Assembly (NCBI GenBank): GCA_964616465.1
Contig: CAZTTO010000004.1
Coordinates: forward strand, 1-64,000
Length of the DNA: 64,000 bases
Source: JAFLBI01 sp964616465
GTDB lineage: Bacteria > Bacteroidota > Bacteroidia > Chitinophagales > Chitinophagaceae
Reading direction: 5' to 3'
Positions 44,272 through 53,112 of this stretch are shown in pieces. How positions within the stretch are numbered: the first letter of the stretch is position 1; each line of letters begins with the position of its first letter. Under the pieces are notes generated by a model, which saw only the letters and a list, made by a program, of their open reading frames with translations, did not search any database and was not told the DNA's origin. Position numbers and translations under genes: made by a program.

Positions 44272-44328
44272 CCTGCTTAGGGGCAAGCAGTATATTTTCG
44301 CCGTGTAATTATTTGCACGGCGTTTTTT
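44272..44328 (+). ncRNA. Candidate small RNA of about 57 nt
   Basis: Starting a few bases after the -7 box, the sequence can form hairpin 1 (CTGCTT 44273-44278 with AAGCAG 44285-44290) and hairpin 2 (CGCCGTG 44299-44305 with CACGGCG 44316-44322), the latter followed by six T. Promoter, two hairpins and terminator with no gene on the strand suggest a small RNA. The same hairpin read on the minus strand could terminate the methyltransferase gene, so the alternative is a terminator only. Confidence 0.45.
44299..44328 (+). terminator. Perfect 7-bp hairpin with T-run
   Basis: CGCCGTG and CACGGCG form a perfect stem around a ten-base loop, followed by TTTTTT. It may end the candidate small RNA. 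Confidence 0.75.
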
Positions 44329-45283
44329 ATTTTTCAATAAGGTAACACCACCTCTGTAGTTTCCCCTGAAAATCGAATGGGGTGGTGGCGGCTGTGATGT
44401 TCTTTATAGAGGAGCTTTTTAGGAGCGGCTCTTGCAATTGAAATTTGGTGAAGTTGGTACTGAAATACAGTAATCCCCCTTTTCGTAGGGCATGTAAACA
44501 TTGGTTGATTAAAAATGGATGGTCTATTTGAATGTCAAGGAAATCCTTCATTCTCTTACTATTACTGAATGTTGGAGGATCCATTATTATAAGGTCATAA
44601 CTATTGGCTTTAATTTCCCTGAGATATTCCTTTACATCGGCATGTATAAACTGAAATTGATTCCCCTTGAATAAATTAATCTGAAGATTGTCTTTTGCCC
44701 AGTTTAAATATGTTTTAGAAAGATCAACCGTTGTTACCGATTTTGCTTTGCCAGAAGCTGCATAAACTGAAAATGAACCTGTATAGGCAAATAGGTTAAG
44801 AACATCTTTTTGTTCGGATTTTTCTCGCACCATTTGTCGTGTTATACGATGGTCTAGAAATAAACCTGTATCTAGGTAGTCAGTCAAATTCACCAAAAAC
44901 TTAAGTCCGCCTTCCTCAATTGTTTTGAAAGACTGCTCATCATCGAGCTTTTCATATTGACTGCCACTTCTATGAGAATTACGCTTTCTCTCTTTGACAA
45001 AGAAATCAGATTGTGGTATTCCAATTACTTTTTCAATGCATGCAAAAGATTCACTTTTCCATATTTCATATTCTTCTTCGCTTAATTCATGTCGCCTTGC
45101 ATATTCTGCTATGTAGAGCGCATCTTCATAAATATCTATCGAAAAAGGAAATTCAGGCAGATCATGATCATATATGCGATAACAGCTGATTGCTTGTTTG
45201 GAAGCAATCTTTTTCCTGTGCTTGAAAACTTTATTTAGTCTGTTTTCAAACATCTCCACTTTGGGGTTCAGCCAGTTCGACAT
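44327..45283 (-). CDS. RlmK/RlmI-like SAM-dependent rRNA methyltransferase
   Basis: This 318-residue protein resembles the RlmK half of RlmKL: 'YLDTGLFLDHRITRQMVRE' (with 'GLFLDHR'), motif I 'NLFAYTGSFSVYAAS', 'VDLSKTYLNWAKDNL' and the catalytic-loop 'IMDPPTFSNSKRMK'. Such enzymes methylate guanosine or cytosine in 23S rRNA. The N-terminal part (1-110) is the small substrate-binding extension. It is smaller than E. coli RlmL and has no fused second methyltransferase. Confidence 0.88.
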   Translation of the reverse strand: MSNWLNPKVEMFENRLNKVFKHRKKIASKQAISCYRIYDHDLPEFPFSIDIYEDALYIAEYARRHELSEEEYEIWKSESFACIEKVIGIPQSDFFVKERKRNSHRSGSQYEKLDDEQSFKTIEEGGLKFLVNLTDYLDTGLFLDHRITRQMVREKSEQKDVLNLFAYTGSFSVYAASGKAKSVTTVDLSKTYLNWAKDNLQINLFKGNQFQFIHADVKEYLREIKANSYDLIIMDPPTFSNSKRMKDFLDIQIDHPFLINQCLHALRKGGLLYFSTNFTKFQLQEPLLKSSSIKNITAATTPFDFQGKLQRWCYLIEK

Positions 45284-45303
45284 TTAGTCTATAATTTCAA
45301 TTC

Positions 45304-46494
45304 TTATTCAAGTTCTGCCAAAGCCTCAGAAATTCTTTTCCAAGCTTTTTCAATATTGGTGAGGCTATTGGCAAAAGAAAAGCGTATGCAGTTTGGTTCG
45401 CCAAATGCATCTCCCATAACACTGGTAACATGGGCTTTATGCAGTAAATACATACTTAATGAGGCGGCGTCTTCTATGATACCTTGCGAACTTTTTTTAC
45501 CATAATAAGCCGTAACATCTGGGAATACATAGAACGCACCTTCTGGAACAAAACATTTTAATCCGGGTATCTGGCTAATTAACTCAAGCGTTTTCTTTTT
45601 CCGCTCCTCAAATGCTGCTGTCATCTGTTTGCTAGGTTCTAGTGTACCCGTCAATGCTGCAATCGCAGCTTTTTGAGTGATAGATGATGTAGCACTCGTA
45701 AACTGTCCCTGTATTTTTTCACAAGCTTTTGCAATAGAAGGATGAGCAGCCATATATCCAAAACGCCAACCAGTCATAGCAAATCCTTTACTAAGCCCGT
45801 TTATTAGAAGTACTCTATCTTTTATGGAGTCAAATGAAGCGATACTTGCATGTTCACCTACATAATTAATGTATTCATAGATTTCGTCGGCTATGATATA
45901 AATGTTGGGATGTTGTTCAAATACCTTGACTAAGGCGGCCAATTCCTCGCGACTATACACCGCTCCACTTGGATTACAAGGTGAAGAAAACATGAATACT
46001 TTTGTAGCGGAAGTTATGTGTTGCTCTAGTTCTTCAGGAGAAATTTTAAAAGAAGACGCAACACTGGTACGAATGGTTACAACCTTTCCTCTTGCTATCT
46101 TAACCAACTCACTATAGGTTACCCAAAATGGTGTTGGAATAATTACTTCATCCCCTTCATCTACCAATGCAAGAATTGCATTAGCTAAACTTTGTTTTGC
46201 TCCTGTTGATGTTACAATTTGTTCCGGTGTATATATGAGTTGGTTATCTCTTTTGAGTTTTTCGCAAACCGCAGCACGTACATCTGGAAGGCCAGGAACA
46301 GGGGTATAATGACTCCAGTTGTCGTTGATAGCTTGAATTGCTGCTTCTTTAATATGTTGAGGCGTATCAAAATCAGGCTCTCCTAGGCTTAAATCTATGA
46401 TATCTGCACCTTGAGCTCTTAATTCTCTACCTAATTTGGCCATTTTAAGAGTTTCCGGTTCATTGAAGCGGTCTAACAAAGAAGAAAAAGGCAT
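45304..46494 (-). CDS. PLP-dependent aminotransferase class I/II (aspartate aminotransferase-like)
   Basis: The start at 46494 ('MPFSSLLDRFNEPETLKMAK') gives 396 residues; a longer frame runs past the promoter octamer at 46523-46516 and is rejected. Conserved parts are 'DLSLGEPDFDTPQHIKEAA' elements, 'STGAKQSLANAI', 'SPCNPSGAVYS', 'DEIYEYINY' and the PLP lysine Lys236 in 'GLSKGFAMTGWRFG'. It should exchange amino groups between amino acids and 2-oxo acids, in the aspartate aminotransferase group. It stands next to a DUF4397 lipoprotein gene. Confidence 0.93.
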   Translation of the reverse strand: MPFSSLLDRFNEPETLKMAKLGRELRAQGADIIDLSLGEPDFDTPQHIKEAAIQAINDNWSHYTPVPGLPDVRAAVCEKLKRDNQLIYTPEQIVTSTGAKQSLANAILALVDEGDEVIIPTPFWVTYSELVKIARGKVVTIRTSVASSFKISPEELEQHITSATKVFMFSSPCNPSGAVYSREELAALVKVFEQHPNIYIIADEIYEYINYVGEHASIASFDSIKDRVLLINGLSKGFAMTGWRFGYMAAHPSIAKACEKIQGQFTSATSSITQKAAIAALTGTLEPSKQMTAAFEERKKKTLELISQIPGLKCFVPEGAFYVFPDVTAYYGKKSSQGIIEDAASLSMYLLHKAHVTSVMGDAFGEPNCIRFSFANSLTNIEKAWKRISEALAELE

Positions 46495-46515
46495 AAGCAA
46501 TTGTTTTGTGTAAGA

Positions 46516-46523
46516 CAAATGTA
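46516..46523 (-). promoter_or_regulatory. TAnnTTTG promoter of the aminotransferase gene
   Basis: On the minus strand TACATTTG occupies 46523-46516, 22 bases before the start at 46494. It fixes the start codon. Confidence 0.6.
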
Positions 46524-46569
46524 AGGAAATCAAGTCCGAGCTTGAACCAGTATTAATAACCTAAAACAA

Positions 46570-47268
46570 TTAATTGTGGGTAATAGTGCTGTAAGACAAA
46601 TTAACTGAAGAGAGAGGAATGTTAGGGTCTTCTGGTCCAAGAATGATTACTGTATAAATTTTACCTTCTCGGAAGTTCAAGGTTGGCTCATTTAGAAGTA
46701 AGGTGGTTCCTGAACGCACTTCTAAATTATATACACCAGGTGCTGCAATTGGCACAAAACTTTGAAAGTTCTGATTCGGCAACTGGTCGTTAAATACACG
46801 GTTATTCGACTGTATATTGTCGAGGGAACTTCTAATGGTAACATTAATTGGATACAGCCTACCAATTTCAGCACAATAGAAAATACGCACATGTGCTTTG
46901 CCGGGAGGCGGAGGGGTGAGGTTATCGCGAACAAAAGCACCACGTGGACGAGAAGCCGGATTGTAACCTATGTAAGTATAGCTCTGAAAGGGTTCAGTTC
47001 TTACCAAGGTATCTACACGATCGTTTGAGAAACGATCTTTCACTAAAATTCTTGTATCACCATGAAGAGTAGATGTATATGGAGTGCTATTTCCAGTTGG
47101 TAGAAAATTTGTTACTACAGTATTATTCAAAGTAAATTGAAGCCAATCGTTAAAATATGCAGTATGGAAGAGCACATTTGCCTGTCTGCTATCCTCCATT
47201 TTGGCATAGCATCCTGAAAGTGCAATGATAATAGAAAGTCCGATGAATGTTTTGAGCCCTCTGCGCAT
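46570..47268 (-). CDS. DUF4397 lipoprotein
   Basis: The 232-residue product has a lipobox (LSGC, Cys20). The body matches DUF4397-like extracellular domains: 'ANVLFHTAYF', 'PGKAHVRIFYCAEIG', 'INVTIRSSLD', 'FVPIAAPGVYNLEVRSG' and 'FREGKIYTVIILG'. These lipoproteins are common in Bacteroidota and have no assigned function. It lies seven bases after the stop of the serine hydrolase gene on the same strand, so the two may share a transcript. Confidence 0.82.
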   Translation of the reverse strand: MRRGLKTFIGLSIIIALSGCYAKMEDSRQANVLFHTAYFNDWLQFTLNNTVVTNFLPTGNSTPYTSTLHGDTRILVKDRFSNDRVDTLVRTEPFQSYTYIGYNPASRPRGAFVRDNLTPPPPGKAHVRIFYCAEIGRLYPINVTIRSSLDNIQSNNRVFNDQLPNQNFQSFVPIAAPGVYNLEVRSGTTLLLNEPTLNFREGKIYTVIILGPEDPNIPLSSVNLSYSTITHN

Positions 47269-47275
47269 ATCTGAA

Positions 47276-48517
47276 TTAACGGTTTGCTTGATAATTTATT
47301 TCAAAATTAGACAAGTTTGGTCGTTTCTTTTTGCTTCTTAACTTTTCAGATTCGAATATTAACAAACCAAGTTCTTTTAAAAATGGAAAGCCAACTTGAT
47401 TGTATTCGTATTTATTGTCATTGAAAATTTCATTGCTATTAGTATAAATAGTTGCGCTTAAGAAAAACTCTGTTCCAGATTGAAAATCAGCGAAATAAGC
47501 TACATCTGTTAAGAAGCCGTAGGCATTTCCAACCTTATTGAAGATTCGTAAAGACGGAATAGTGGTTGCCTTTTGCTCCGAGCCATATAATAGAAATTTC
47601 ACATAAGTATTCCAATATTCGGAGGCTAGATATTCAGGGAACTGGCTTTCTGATGGGTATGCACTCATCCATTGGTACAAAAACTTCAAATCTGAATCGG
47701 ATAGTTTGAATCGAATTTTCTCAGGAAACGCTGTTGGAAAAATCACTCGCACCATCATATTATGCAAATCCTCAATACTCAATTTATTTTTCTGTGTAAA
47801 TGAAAATGGCTCTTGAACTAGTCTACCTCCCTTCATGTAACCCTTACCCATTTCAATGATTGGCTCAGGAAACTGAACCTTACTAAATTGTGGAGCTTGC
47901 TGGTAAATTAGTTTTCCTTCTTCATCAAAAAATCGAATACCATTCGTAGCTCTGTTTGCTTCATCACTAAGAGAAATGCTTAGTCTATGACGGATCACAG
48001 ACGATTTAAAACCCTTTTCCTTGAGTTTACGATGAATGTATTCTTGTCCAAGAAACTCATAAAGGCGATTATAAGCATCATTATCACTTACCAAAAATAT
48101 TTGCTTGATATAATGGGCTATACTTGGTCTTCCATCATTAGCTTGAGGATGTTGGTACACATCGTCTTGTCCATTTGCCGCACTATCAGTAACCATAGTT
48201 GAGTATATGGTTAGTCCGGGTATATTGAGTTCATTAATTTTTTCTATAGCAAGGAGTGCAATAGGAAACTTTACAGTACTGGCTGGATAAAAATATTCTG
48301 ATGCATTATTGTGAAATGCAAAATGTTTGAAGGAAGGTTGGTTTTTACTGTTTCTGTCTATTCTTGTGAAACGAATCTGCACTCGATGAATGTCTCTATT
48401 TTGAATAATTTTTTGAAAAGATTCAGAGCCATTTTTGAGCATTTCTTCAAGTGAGGGTGCTTGAGCTTTAACAAAAATCATACAACACAATAAAACAAGT
48501 GTAAACAGGTATTTCAT
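47276..48517 (-). CDS. Serine hydrolase of the class A beta-lactamase fold
   Basis: The start at 48517 gives 413 residues with a signal peptide (about 1-19). The beta-lactamase fold motifs are 'YPASTVKFP' (SxxK, Ser80-Lys83), 'VSDNDAYN' (SDN, 144-146) and 'FNKVGNAYGF', where the usual KTG reads KVG. The length exceeds that of class A beta-lactamases (about 290), so it is more likely a peptidase-like or uncharacterised serine hydrolase than a resistance enzyme. The promoter octamer ends only three bases before the start. Confidence 0.85.
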   Translation of the reverse strand: MKYLFTLVLLCCMIFVKAQAPSLEEMLKNGSESFQKIIQNRDIHRVQIRFTRIDRNSKNQPSFKHFAFHNNASEYFYPASTVKFPIALLAIEKINELNIPGLTIYSTMVTDSAANGQDDVYQHPQANDGRPSIAHYIKQIFLVSDNDAYNRLYEFLGQEYIHRKLKEKGFKSSVIRHRLSISLSDEANRATNGIRFFDEEGKLIYQQAPQFSKVQFPEPIIEMGKGYMKGGRLVQEPFSFTQKNKLSIEDLHNMMVRVIFPTAFPEKIRFKLSDSDLKFLYQWMSAYPSESQFPEYLASEYWNTYVKFLLYGSEQKATTIPSLRIFNKVGNAYGFLTDVAYFADFQSGTEFFLSATIYTNSNEIFNDNKYEYNQVGFPFLKELGLLIFESEKLRSKKKRPNLSNFEINYQANR

Positions 48518-48520
48518 ATC

Positions 48521-48528
48521 CAAATATA
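48521..48528 (-). promoter_or_regulatory. TAnnTTTG element abutting the serine hydrolase start
   Basis: On the minus strand TATATTTG occupies 48528-48521, three bases before the ATG at 48517. A transcript from it would be nearly leaderless. Confidence 0.5.
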
Positions 48529-48574
48529 CAATCATAGGTTGTAAGGAGAAATCGTAAGCAAGCTAGCATTCACT

Positions 48575-48582
48575 TATTTTTG
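48575..48582 (+). promoter_or_regulatory. TAnnTTTG promoter before the serine dehydratase gene
   Basis: TATTTTTG at 48575-48582 lies 15 bases before the ATG at 48598. Confidence 0.6.
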
Positions 48583-48597
48583 CTGCAAACGAAGCTT

Positions 48598-50025
48598 ATG
48601 CCGCACGAATCCATTTCCGTTTTTGATATGTTTAAAATTGGGGTTGGTCCATCTAGTTCTCATACTTTGGGGCCTTGGAGAGCAGCCCTGCGTTGCTTGC
48701 AATCTATTGAGCAGCATGGGGGAGTTGATTTAGTTAAGGATGTGCAAGTTTTATTGTATGGCTCTTTGGCCAAGACAGGTAAGGGACATGGAACAGATGT
48801 GGCTATTATGATGGGACTAATGGGAGAGGATCCAGTTACCACACCAATTGAAGAAATGTCTTTTAAGATTGATGAAATACAACAATCAAAAAAACTAAAA
48901 TTAGCAAGCAAAAAGTTGATATCGTTTTCGGAAGGAAATGAATTACAGTTTCTATATTCTGAAACGCTTCCTTATCACCCTAATGGACTCAGTTTTTTAG
49001 TGACCATGGAAGATGGATCGAGTTGGTCTGAAACTTATTATTCGGTTGGGGGAGGTTTTGTTGAGAAAGAAGGTGAGGTGAAATCCTCACAGCAACAGGT
49101 AAGTTTGCCATTCCCTATAAATCATGCCGATGATTTGTTGCACTGGTGTAGAACAACTGGGTTAGCAATTCATGAAATTGTTTTAGAGAATGAGCTAAGT
49201 TGGAGAAATGAAGCTGAAACAAGAAAAGGTGTAATGCATATTTGGCACACCATGGAACAGTGCATCTATCGTGGTTGTCATACTGAAGGCGTGTTACCAG
49301 GAGGATTGCATGTTAGAAGAAGAGCATTCGATTTGAATAAGCGACTATTAAAAGATGTGTCGTACCAAAATGTTGAGGAATGGAAGGAAGCGATAAAACA
49401 GGGTGGTGCCGACTTTAAATACATTTTGGATTGGGTAAGTTGTTTTGCTTTGGCAGTAAATGAAGAGAATGCATCCTTTGGCAGAGTGGTTACTGCACCA
49501 ACTAATGGTGCTGCAGGTGTCATTCCTGCTGTATTGATGTACTATCATATTTTTTGTGGAGGAAAATCGGAGGATCAAATATTCAAATTTTTATTAGTCG
49601 CTGCTGAAATTGGAAGCATCTTCAAAAAAGGCGCAACTATATCCGCAGCTATGGGTGGTTGTCAAGCTGAAATTGGAGTAAGCAGTGCAATGGCAGCAGC
49701 TGCACTAACAGAATCTTTGGGAAGCTCACAAAAGCAAGCTATGATGGCTGCTGAAATAGCTATGGAGCACCATCTTGGACTTACCTGCGATCCAATAGGT
49801 GGATTGGTACAAATACCATGCATTGAAAGAAATACAATGGGTGCTATAAAAGCAATAACAGCTTCTCAATTAGCTATGCAAGGGACTCCTGACTTTGCTT
49901 TAGTAAGTTTAGATAAAGTAATAGCTACTATGTGGAACACAGCTCTGGATATGAACAGCAAATACAAGGAAACCGCCGATGGTGGCTTAGCAGTTTTGGT
50001 GCCAGTAGGATTAAGTGAGTGTTAA
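48598..50025 (+). CDS. sdaA: L-serine ammonia-lyase (iron-sulfur type)
   Basis: This enzyme deaminates L-serine to pyruvate and ammonia with a 4Fe-4S cluster. The start at 48598 ('MPHESISVFDMFKIGVGPSS') gives 475 residues; a TTG at 48580 lies inside the promoter. The single chain carries the beta domain ('GPSSSHTLGPWRAA') and the alpha domain ('RVVTAPTNGAAGVIPAVLMYY', split as 'APTNGAAGVIPAVL'), with 'TCDPIGGLVQIPCIERN' near the end. It overlaps by four bases the stop of mqnE on the other strand. Confidence 0.94.
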   Translation: MPHESISVFDMFKIGVGPSSSHTLGPWRAALRCLQSIEQHGGVDLVKDVQVLLYGSLAKTGKGHGTDVAIMMGLMGEDPVTTPIEEMSFKIDEIQQSKKLKLASKKLISFSEGNELQFLYSETLPYHPNGLSFLVTMEDGSSWSETYYSVGGGFVEKEGEVKSSQQQVSLPFPINHADDLLHWCRTTGLAIHEIVLENELSWRNEAETRKGVMHIWHTMEQCIYRGCHTEGVLPGGLHVRRRAFDLNKRLLKDVSYQNVEEWKEAIKQGGADFKYILDWVSCFALAVNEENASFGRVVTAPTNGAAGVIPAVLMYYHIFCGGKSEDQIFKFLLVAAEIGSIFKKGATISAAMGGCQAEIGVSSAMAAAALTESLGSSQKQAMMAAEIAMEHHLGLTCDPIGGLVQIPCIERNTMGAIKAITASQLAMQGTPDFALVSLDKVIATMWNTALDMNSKYKETADGGLAVLVPVGLSEC

Positions 50026-51194
50026 TTTAGGCTTGCATCTACTTGCAACTCTTGTAGACTTATGTTACTGTAATCTTTTATTTCATTGTATAAAGTGTCA
50101 CGCTCAATTGGTTGGCGTTTGACTTGTTTGATTAAAGTGACTAATTCAGCTGTAGACATTGCTGGATTTTGCTCCTCACTACCAGCCATGGAATAAATTT
50201 TTGTAGAATCATCAATCGTTCCATCAATATCATTCACCCCATAACTCAAAGTAAGCTGTGCATTCTTTCTGCCCAACATTGGCCAGTATGCTTTTAAGTG
50301 TGGGAAGTTGTCGAGGTAGATGCGCGCTATAGCATACATTTTGAGATCTTCAATTATGCTTGATTCAGCAACATGACTCATATCGTTGTCCTTGTTTCTG
50401 AATTTGAGCGGTATAAACGTATTAAATCCACCTGTTTCATCTTGTAAAGATCTCAAACGCTCCATGTGATCAATACGATGCCAATACTTTTCTATATGAC
50501 CATATAGCATAGTTGCATTGCTGTGCATACCCATCTGGTGAGCGGTTTTGTGAATATTCAACCAGCCATCACCATCTACTTTGTCGGCACATATTTGAGT
50601 TCTTATTTCTGGATGAAAAATTTCAGCGCCACCTCCTGGAATAGAATCTAATCCAGCTTCTTTTAAAAGCTTCATACCTTCTTCCACAGAAACTTTAGCT
50701 TTTCTAAACATATAATCATGTTCAACTGCAGTAAACCCTTTTACATGTAATTCAGGACGATGTGCTTTAATGGCTTTAAGCAATTCAATAAAAAAAGATA
50801 AAGTAAGTTTTGGATGCACACCCCCAACTATATGGACTTCAGTTACAGGCTTTCCATCGTAGCTTTTAATGATATGCATCATTTGTTCTAAGCTCAATTC
50901 CCAACCTTCTTCTCTTTTTGCATATAATCTAGAGTATGAACAAAATGCGCAACTAAAAACACAAACATTAGTGGGCTCAATATGAAAGTTTCTATTAAAG
51001 TAAGTTTTATGTCCATGCTTTGTTTCTCGAATATGATTTGCAAGAGCACCCAAGAAAGGCAATTCGCCTTCCTCAAATAAGAGGATGCCTTCTTCAGGGG
51101 TAATTCTCTCGTTATGAAGTACTTTTTCTCCTAGAGCCTGGAGTTTTAGATTCGAAGTATTAGATATAATAGTATTTAGTTGCATGAATTCCAT
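50022..51194 (-). CDS. mqnE: Aminofutalosine synthase MqnE
   Basis: MqnE is a radical SAM enzyme that makes aminofutalosine in the futalosine route to menaquinone. The 390 residues contain the cluster motif 'CVFSCAFC' (Cys78, Cys82, Cys85), 'EVHIVGGVHPKL', 'GLDSIPGGGAEIFHPEIR' and 'SNATMLYGHIE', all of the MqnE/MqnC group and closest to MqnE in length and in the 'GGAEIF' element. Starts at 51194 or 51185 are both possible. The gene is single here; the rest of the pathway lies elsewhere. Confidence 0.88.
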   Translation of the reverse strand: MEFMQLNTIISNTSNLKLQALGEKVLHNERITPEEGILLFEEGELPFLGALANHIRETKHGHKTYFNRNFHIEPTNVCVFSCAFCSYSRLYAKREEGWELSLEQMMHIIKSYDGKPVTEVHIVGGVHPKLTLSFFIELLKAIKAHRPELHVKGFTAVEHDYMFRKAKVSVEEGMKLLKEAGLDSIPGGGAEIFHPEIRTQICADKVDGDGWLNIHKTAHQMGMHSNATMLYGHIEKYWHRIDHMERLRSLQDETGGFNTFIPLKFRNKDNDMSHVAESSIIEDLKMYAIARIYLDNFPHLKAYWPMLGRKNAQLTLSYGVNDIDGTIDDSTKIYSMAGSEEQNPAMSTAELVTLIKQVKRQPIERDTLYNEIKDYSNISLQELQVDASLN

Positions 51195-51228
51195 TTTAAG
51201 TATAACAAGTATTGAGCTTGTAAGTTGA

Positions 51229-52494
51229 CTATCCCATTAATATTCCCGCAATAGTAGCCGATAGATAAGACGCTAAAGTGCCACAAAGCAAAGCTTTCAG
51301 TCCCAATCGAGCTAGATCTGCCCTTCTTGTTGGCGCCAACTCCCCAATTCCTCCTATTTGCATACCAACGCTGCTAAAATTGGCAAAGCCACAAATAGCT
51401 ATACTTAGAATAAGTAGACCTTTTTCGGTAACAATAGGAACACTTTTATTAGCTAAATTTTGGAAAGCAACAAACTCATTGATAGTAAGTTTTTGTCCAA
51501 GTAGGGTTGCAACACTGTTCACATCTTGAGTTGGTACACCCATTGACCAAGCTACAGGATAAAATATTTTTCCAAATATCCAGTTCAAACTCAAGTCAAA
51601 ATTAGGATTAAATAAATGGGCCACTTTCATCAAGCTCCAGTCAATCATGGTAATGAGTGCAATAAAACCAATCAGCATAGCTATTACATTCATAGAAATT
51701 TTAAATCCATCACTAGCGCCATGAGAGATTGCATCAACAATATTGGTGTATTGACTTTTTACTTCAAGTTTTACTTTCCCCATAGTTTGACTTTCCTCTG
51801 TTTCAGGGAAAATAATCTTTGAAATAACCAATGCTCCAGGAGCTGCCATTAAGCTAGCAGCAATTAATTTGGGTGCTAAATCGTAGCCTGCTTGTGCACC
51901 CATATTCACATAAACTACTAGAATTCCGCCAGCAATGCATGCAAGGCTGCCCGACATACTCGCTAGCAACTCACTTTTAGTCATGCCAGCCAAGTAAGGA
52001 CGAATCATTACCTGAGCTTCTACCTGTCCAACAAACGCACTAGCAACATTGCTGAGCGCTTCTGCTCCGCTCACTCGCATCACATAATTCATTGCTTTAG
52101 CAACAAGAGATACAACTCTCTGCATAAGTCCAATATGATAGAGCATTGCTACAAGTACACATACTAAAATGATGGTTGCGGTGACATTAAAAGCGAATAC
52201 AAAACCACCATTTACGTAGTTGCCAATGGTACCATCAAGCTGTTGTACACCAAGGCCACCATACACAAAAGATGCTCCATTGCGGGCAAAGATTTCAATC
52301 TTTTCCATGCCATGTCCAATTTTTTGGAAGAAGGCGGTAATAGGAGGGACCTTTAATACAAGTAAAGCAATAAATATCTGTAAAGAAATTCCACTTATAA
52401 CGAGTCGGTAATTGATTCTTTTCTTGTTATTTGAAAAAAGGAAGGCAATGCCTAGAATGAGCAAGATGCCAAACAGCCCCTGAAATCTATCCAT
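51229..52494 (-). CDS. Concentrative nucleoside transporter (NupC family)
   Basis: The 421-residue protein has about 10 membrane segments and the NupC/CNT family elements: 'GNYVNGGFVFAFNVTATIIL', 'SGAEALSNVASAFVGQVEAQ' (with 'GQVEA'), 'GILVVYVNMGA' and 'CGFANFSSVGMQIGGIG' near the end. It imports nucleosides with sodium or protons. It is a single gene 34 bp upstream of mqnE on the same strand. Confidence 0.93.
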   Translation of the reverse strand: MDRFQGLFGILLILGIAFLFSNNKKRINYRLVISGISLQIFIALLVLKVPPITAFFQKIGHGMEKIEIFARNGASFVYGGLGVQQLDGTIGNYVNGGFVFAFNVTATIILVCVLVAMLYHIGLMQRVVSLVAKAMNYVMRVSGAEALSNVASAFVGQVEAQVMIRPYLAGMTKSELLASMSGSLACIAGGILVVYVNMGAQAGYDLAPKLIAASLMAAPGALVISKIIFPETEESQTMGKVKLEVKSQYTNIVDAISHGASDGFKISMNVIAMLIGFIALITMIDWSLMKVAHLFNPNFDLSLNWIFGKIFYPVAWSMGVPTQDVNSVATLLGQKLTINEFVAFQNLANKSVPIVTEKGLLILSIAICGFANFSSVGMQIGGIGELAPTRRADLARLGLKALLCGTLASYLSATIAGILMG

Positions 52495-52581
52495 AGAAAA
52501 TGTTAAATGGGTGATGAAGGGGCAAGATAAGTATATATTACAAAAAACAGACCACGGCTAAATGTAAAGATGATGGAAAGT

Positions 52582-52615
52582 AAAAAGCGATGTGATTCAA
52601 ACCACATCGCTTTTT
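52582..52615 (-). terminator. Bidirectional terminator near trxA
   Basis: AAAAAGCGATGTG (52582-52594) and CACATCGCTTTTT (52603-52615) pair over 13 bases around an eight-base loop. It lies past the trxA stop and can also act on the other strand. Confidence 0.85.
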
Positions 52616-52633
52616 GTTTAAAGGGTCTAAGCC

Positions 52634-52951
52634 TTAGAGTAATCCTTGAATTTTCTTATCAAGTACACTTTTTGGCACAGCGCCAATTTGTTTGTCAACT
52701 ACTTGACCGCCCTTAATGAAGAGGATCGCAGGAATGGAAGTAATTCCGTAGTTAATACTTAAACTTGGGTTTTGATCTACGTTTACTTTTCCAATGTTTA
52801 CTTTTCCATCGTACTCTTTCGACAATTCTTCAATTACTGGTCCAATTGCGCGGCAAGGGCCACACCATTCTGCCCAGAAGTCAATTACACTTAACTTATC
52901 ACTATCAAGAACTGTTGACTGAAAGTTGGAGTCGGTTAATTCTAATGCCAT
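52634..52951 (-). CDS. trxA: Thioredoxin
   Basis: The 105-residue protein is a full-length cytoplasmic thioredoxin with 'DFWAEWCGPCRAIGP' (Cys30, Cys33), 'KVNVDQNPSLSINYGITSIPAILF' elements including the cis-proline 'TSIPAIL', and a final 'IQGLL'. It reduces disulfides in ribonucleotide reductase and other enzymes. A TAAATTTG octamer on the minus strand at 52983-52976 lies 24 bases before the start. A terminator closes the unit. Confidence 0.96.
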   Translation of the reverse strand: MALELTDSNFQSTVLDSDKLSVIDFWAEWCGPCRAIGPVIEELSKEYDGKVNIGKVNVDQNPSLSINYGITSIPAILFIKGGQVVDKQIGAVPKSVLDKKIQGLL

Positions 52952-52975
52952 AACTAAAATTTAGAAAGTAAAACG

Positions 52976-52983
52976 CAAATTTA
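52976..52983 (-). promoter_or_regulatory. TAnnTTTG promoter of trxA
   Basis: On the minus strand TAAATTTG occupies 52983-52976 and lies 24 bases before the trxA start. Confidence 0.6.
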
Positions 52984-53112
52984 AAACCATTGTTGAATAC
53001 ATGATAATTTGACTTATCCCCATTGGGAATTGTTACCAGAATGATAAATTTCCACCGTAATTCAGGCCATTTTGGCTGAAAAAGTTCGGTCAATGTTGGA
53101 ATTCTTGCATAA

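Noticed and set aside
44187..44326. A tRNA or riboswitch in this gap
   Set aside because: No cloverleaf or known riboswitch core is visible; only the two hairpins reported as a candidate small RNA.
52905..53093. A minus-strand 62-residue frame upstream of trxA
   Set aside because: It overlaps trxA and its promoter octamer in another frame and shows no family features.
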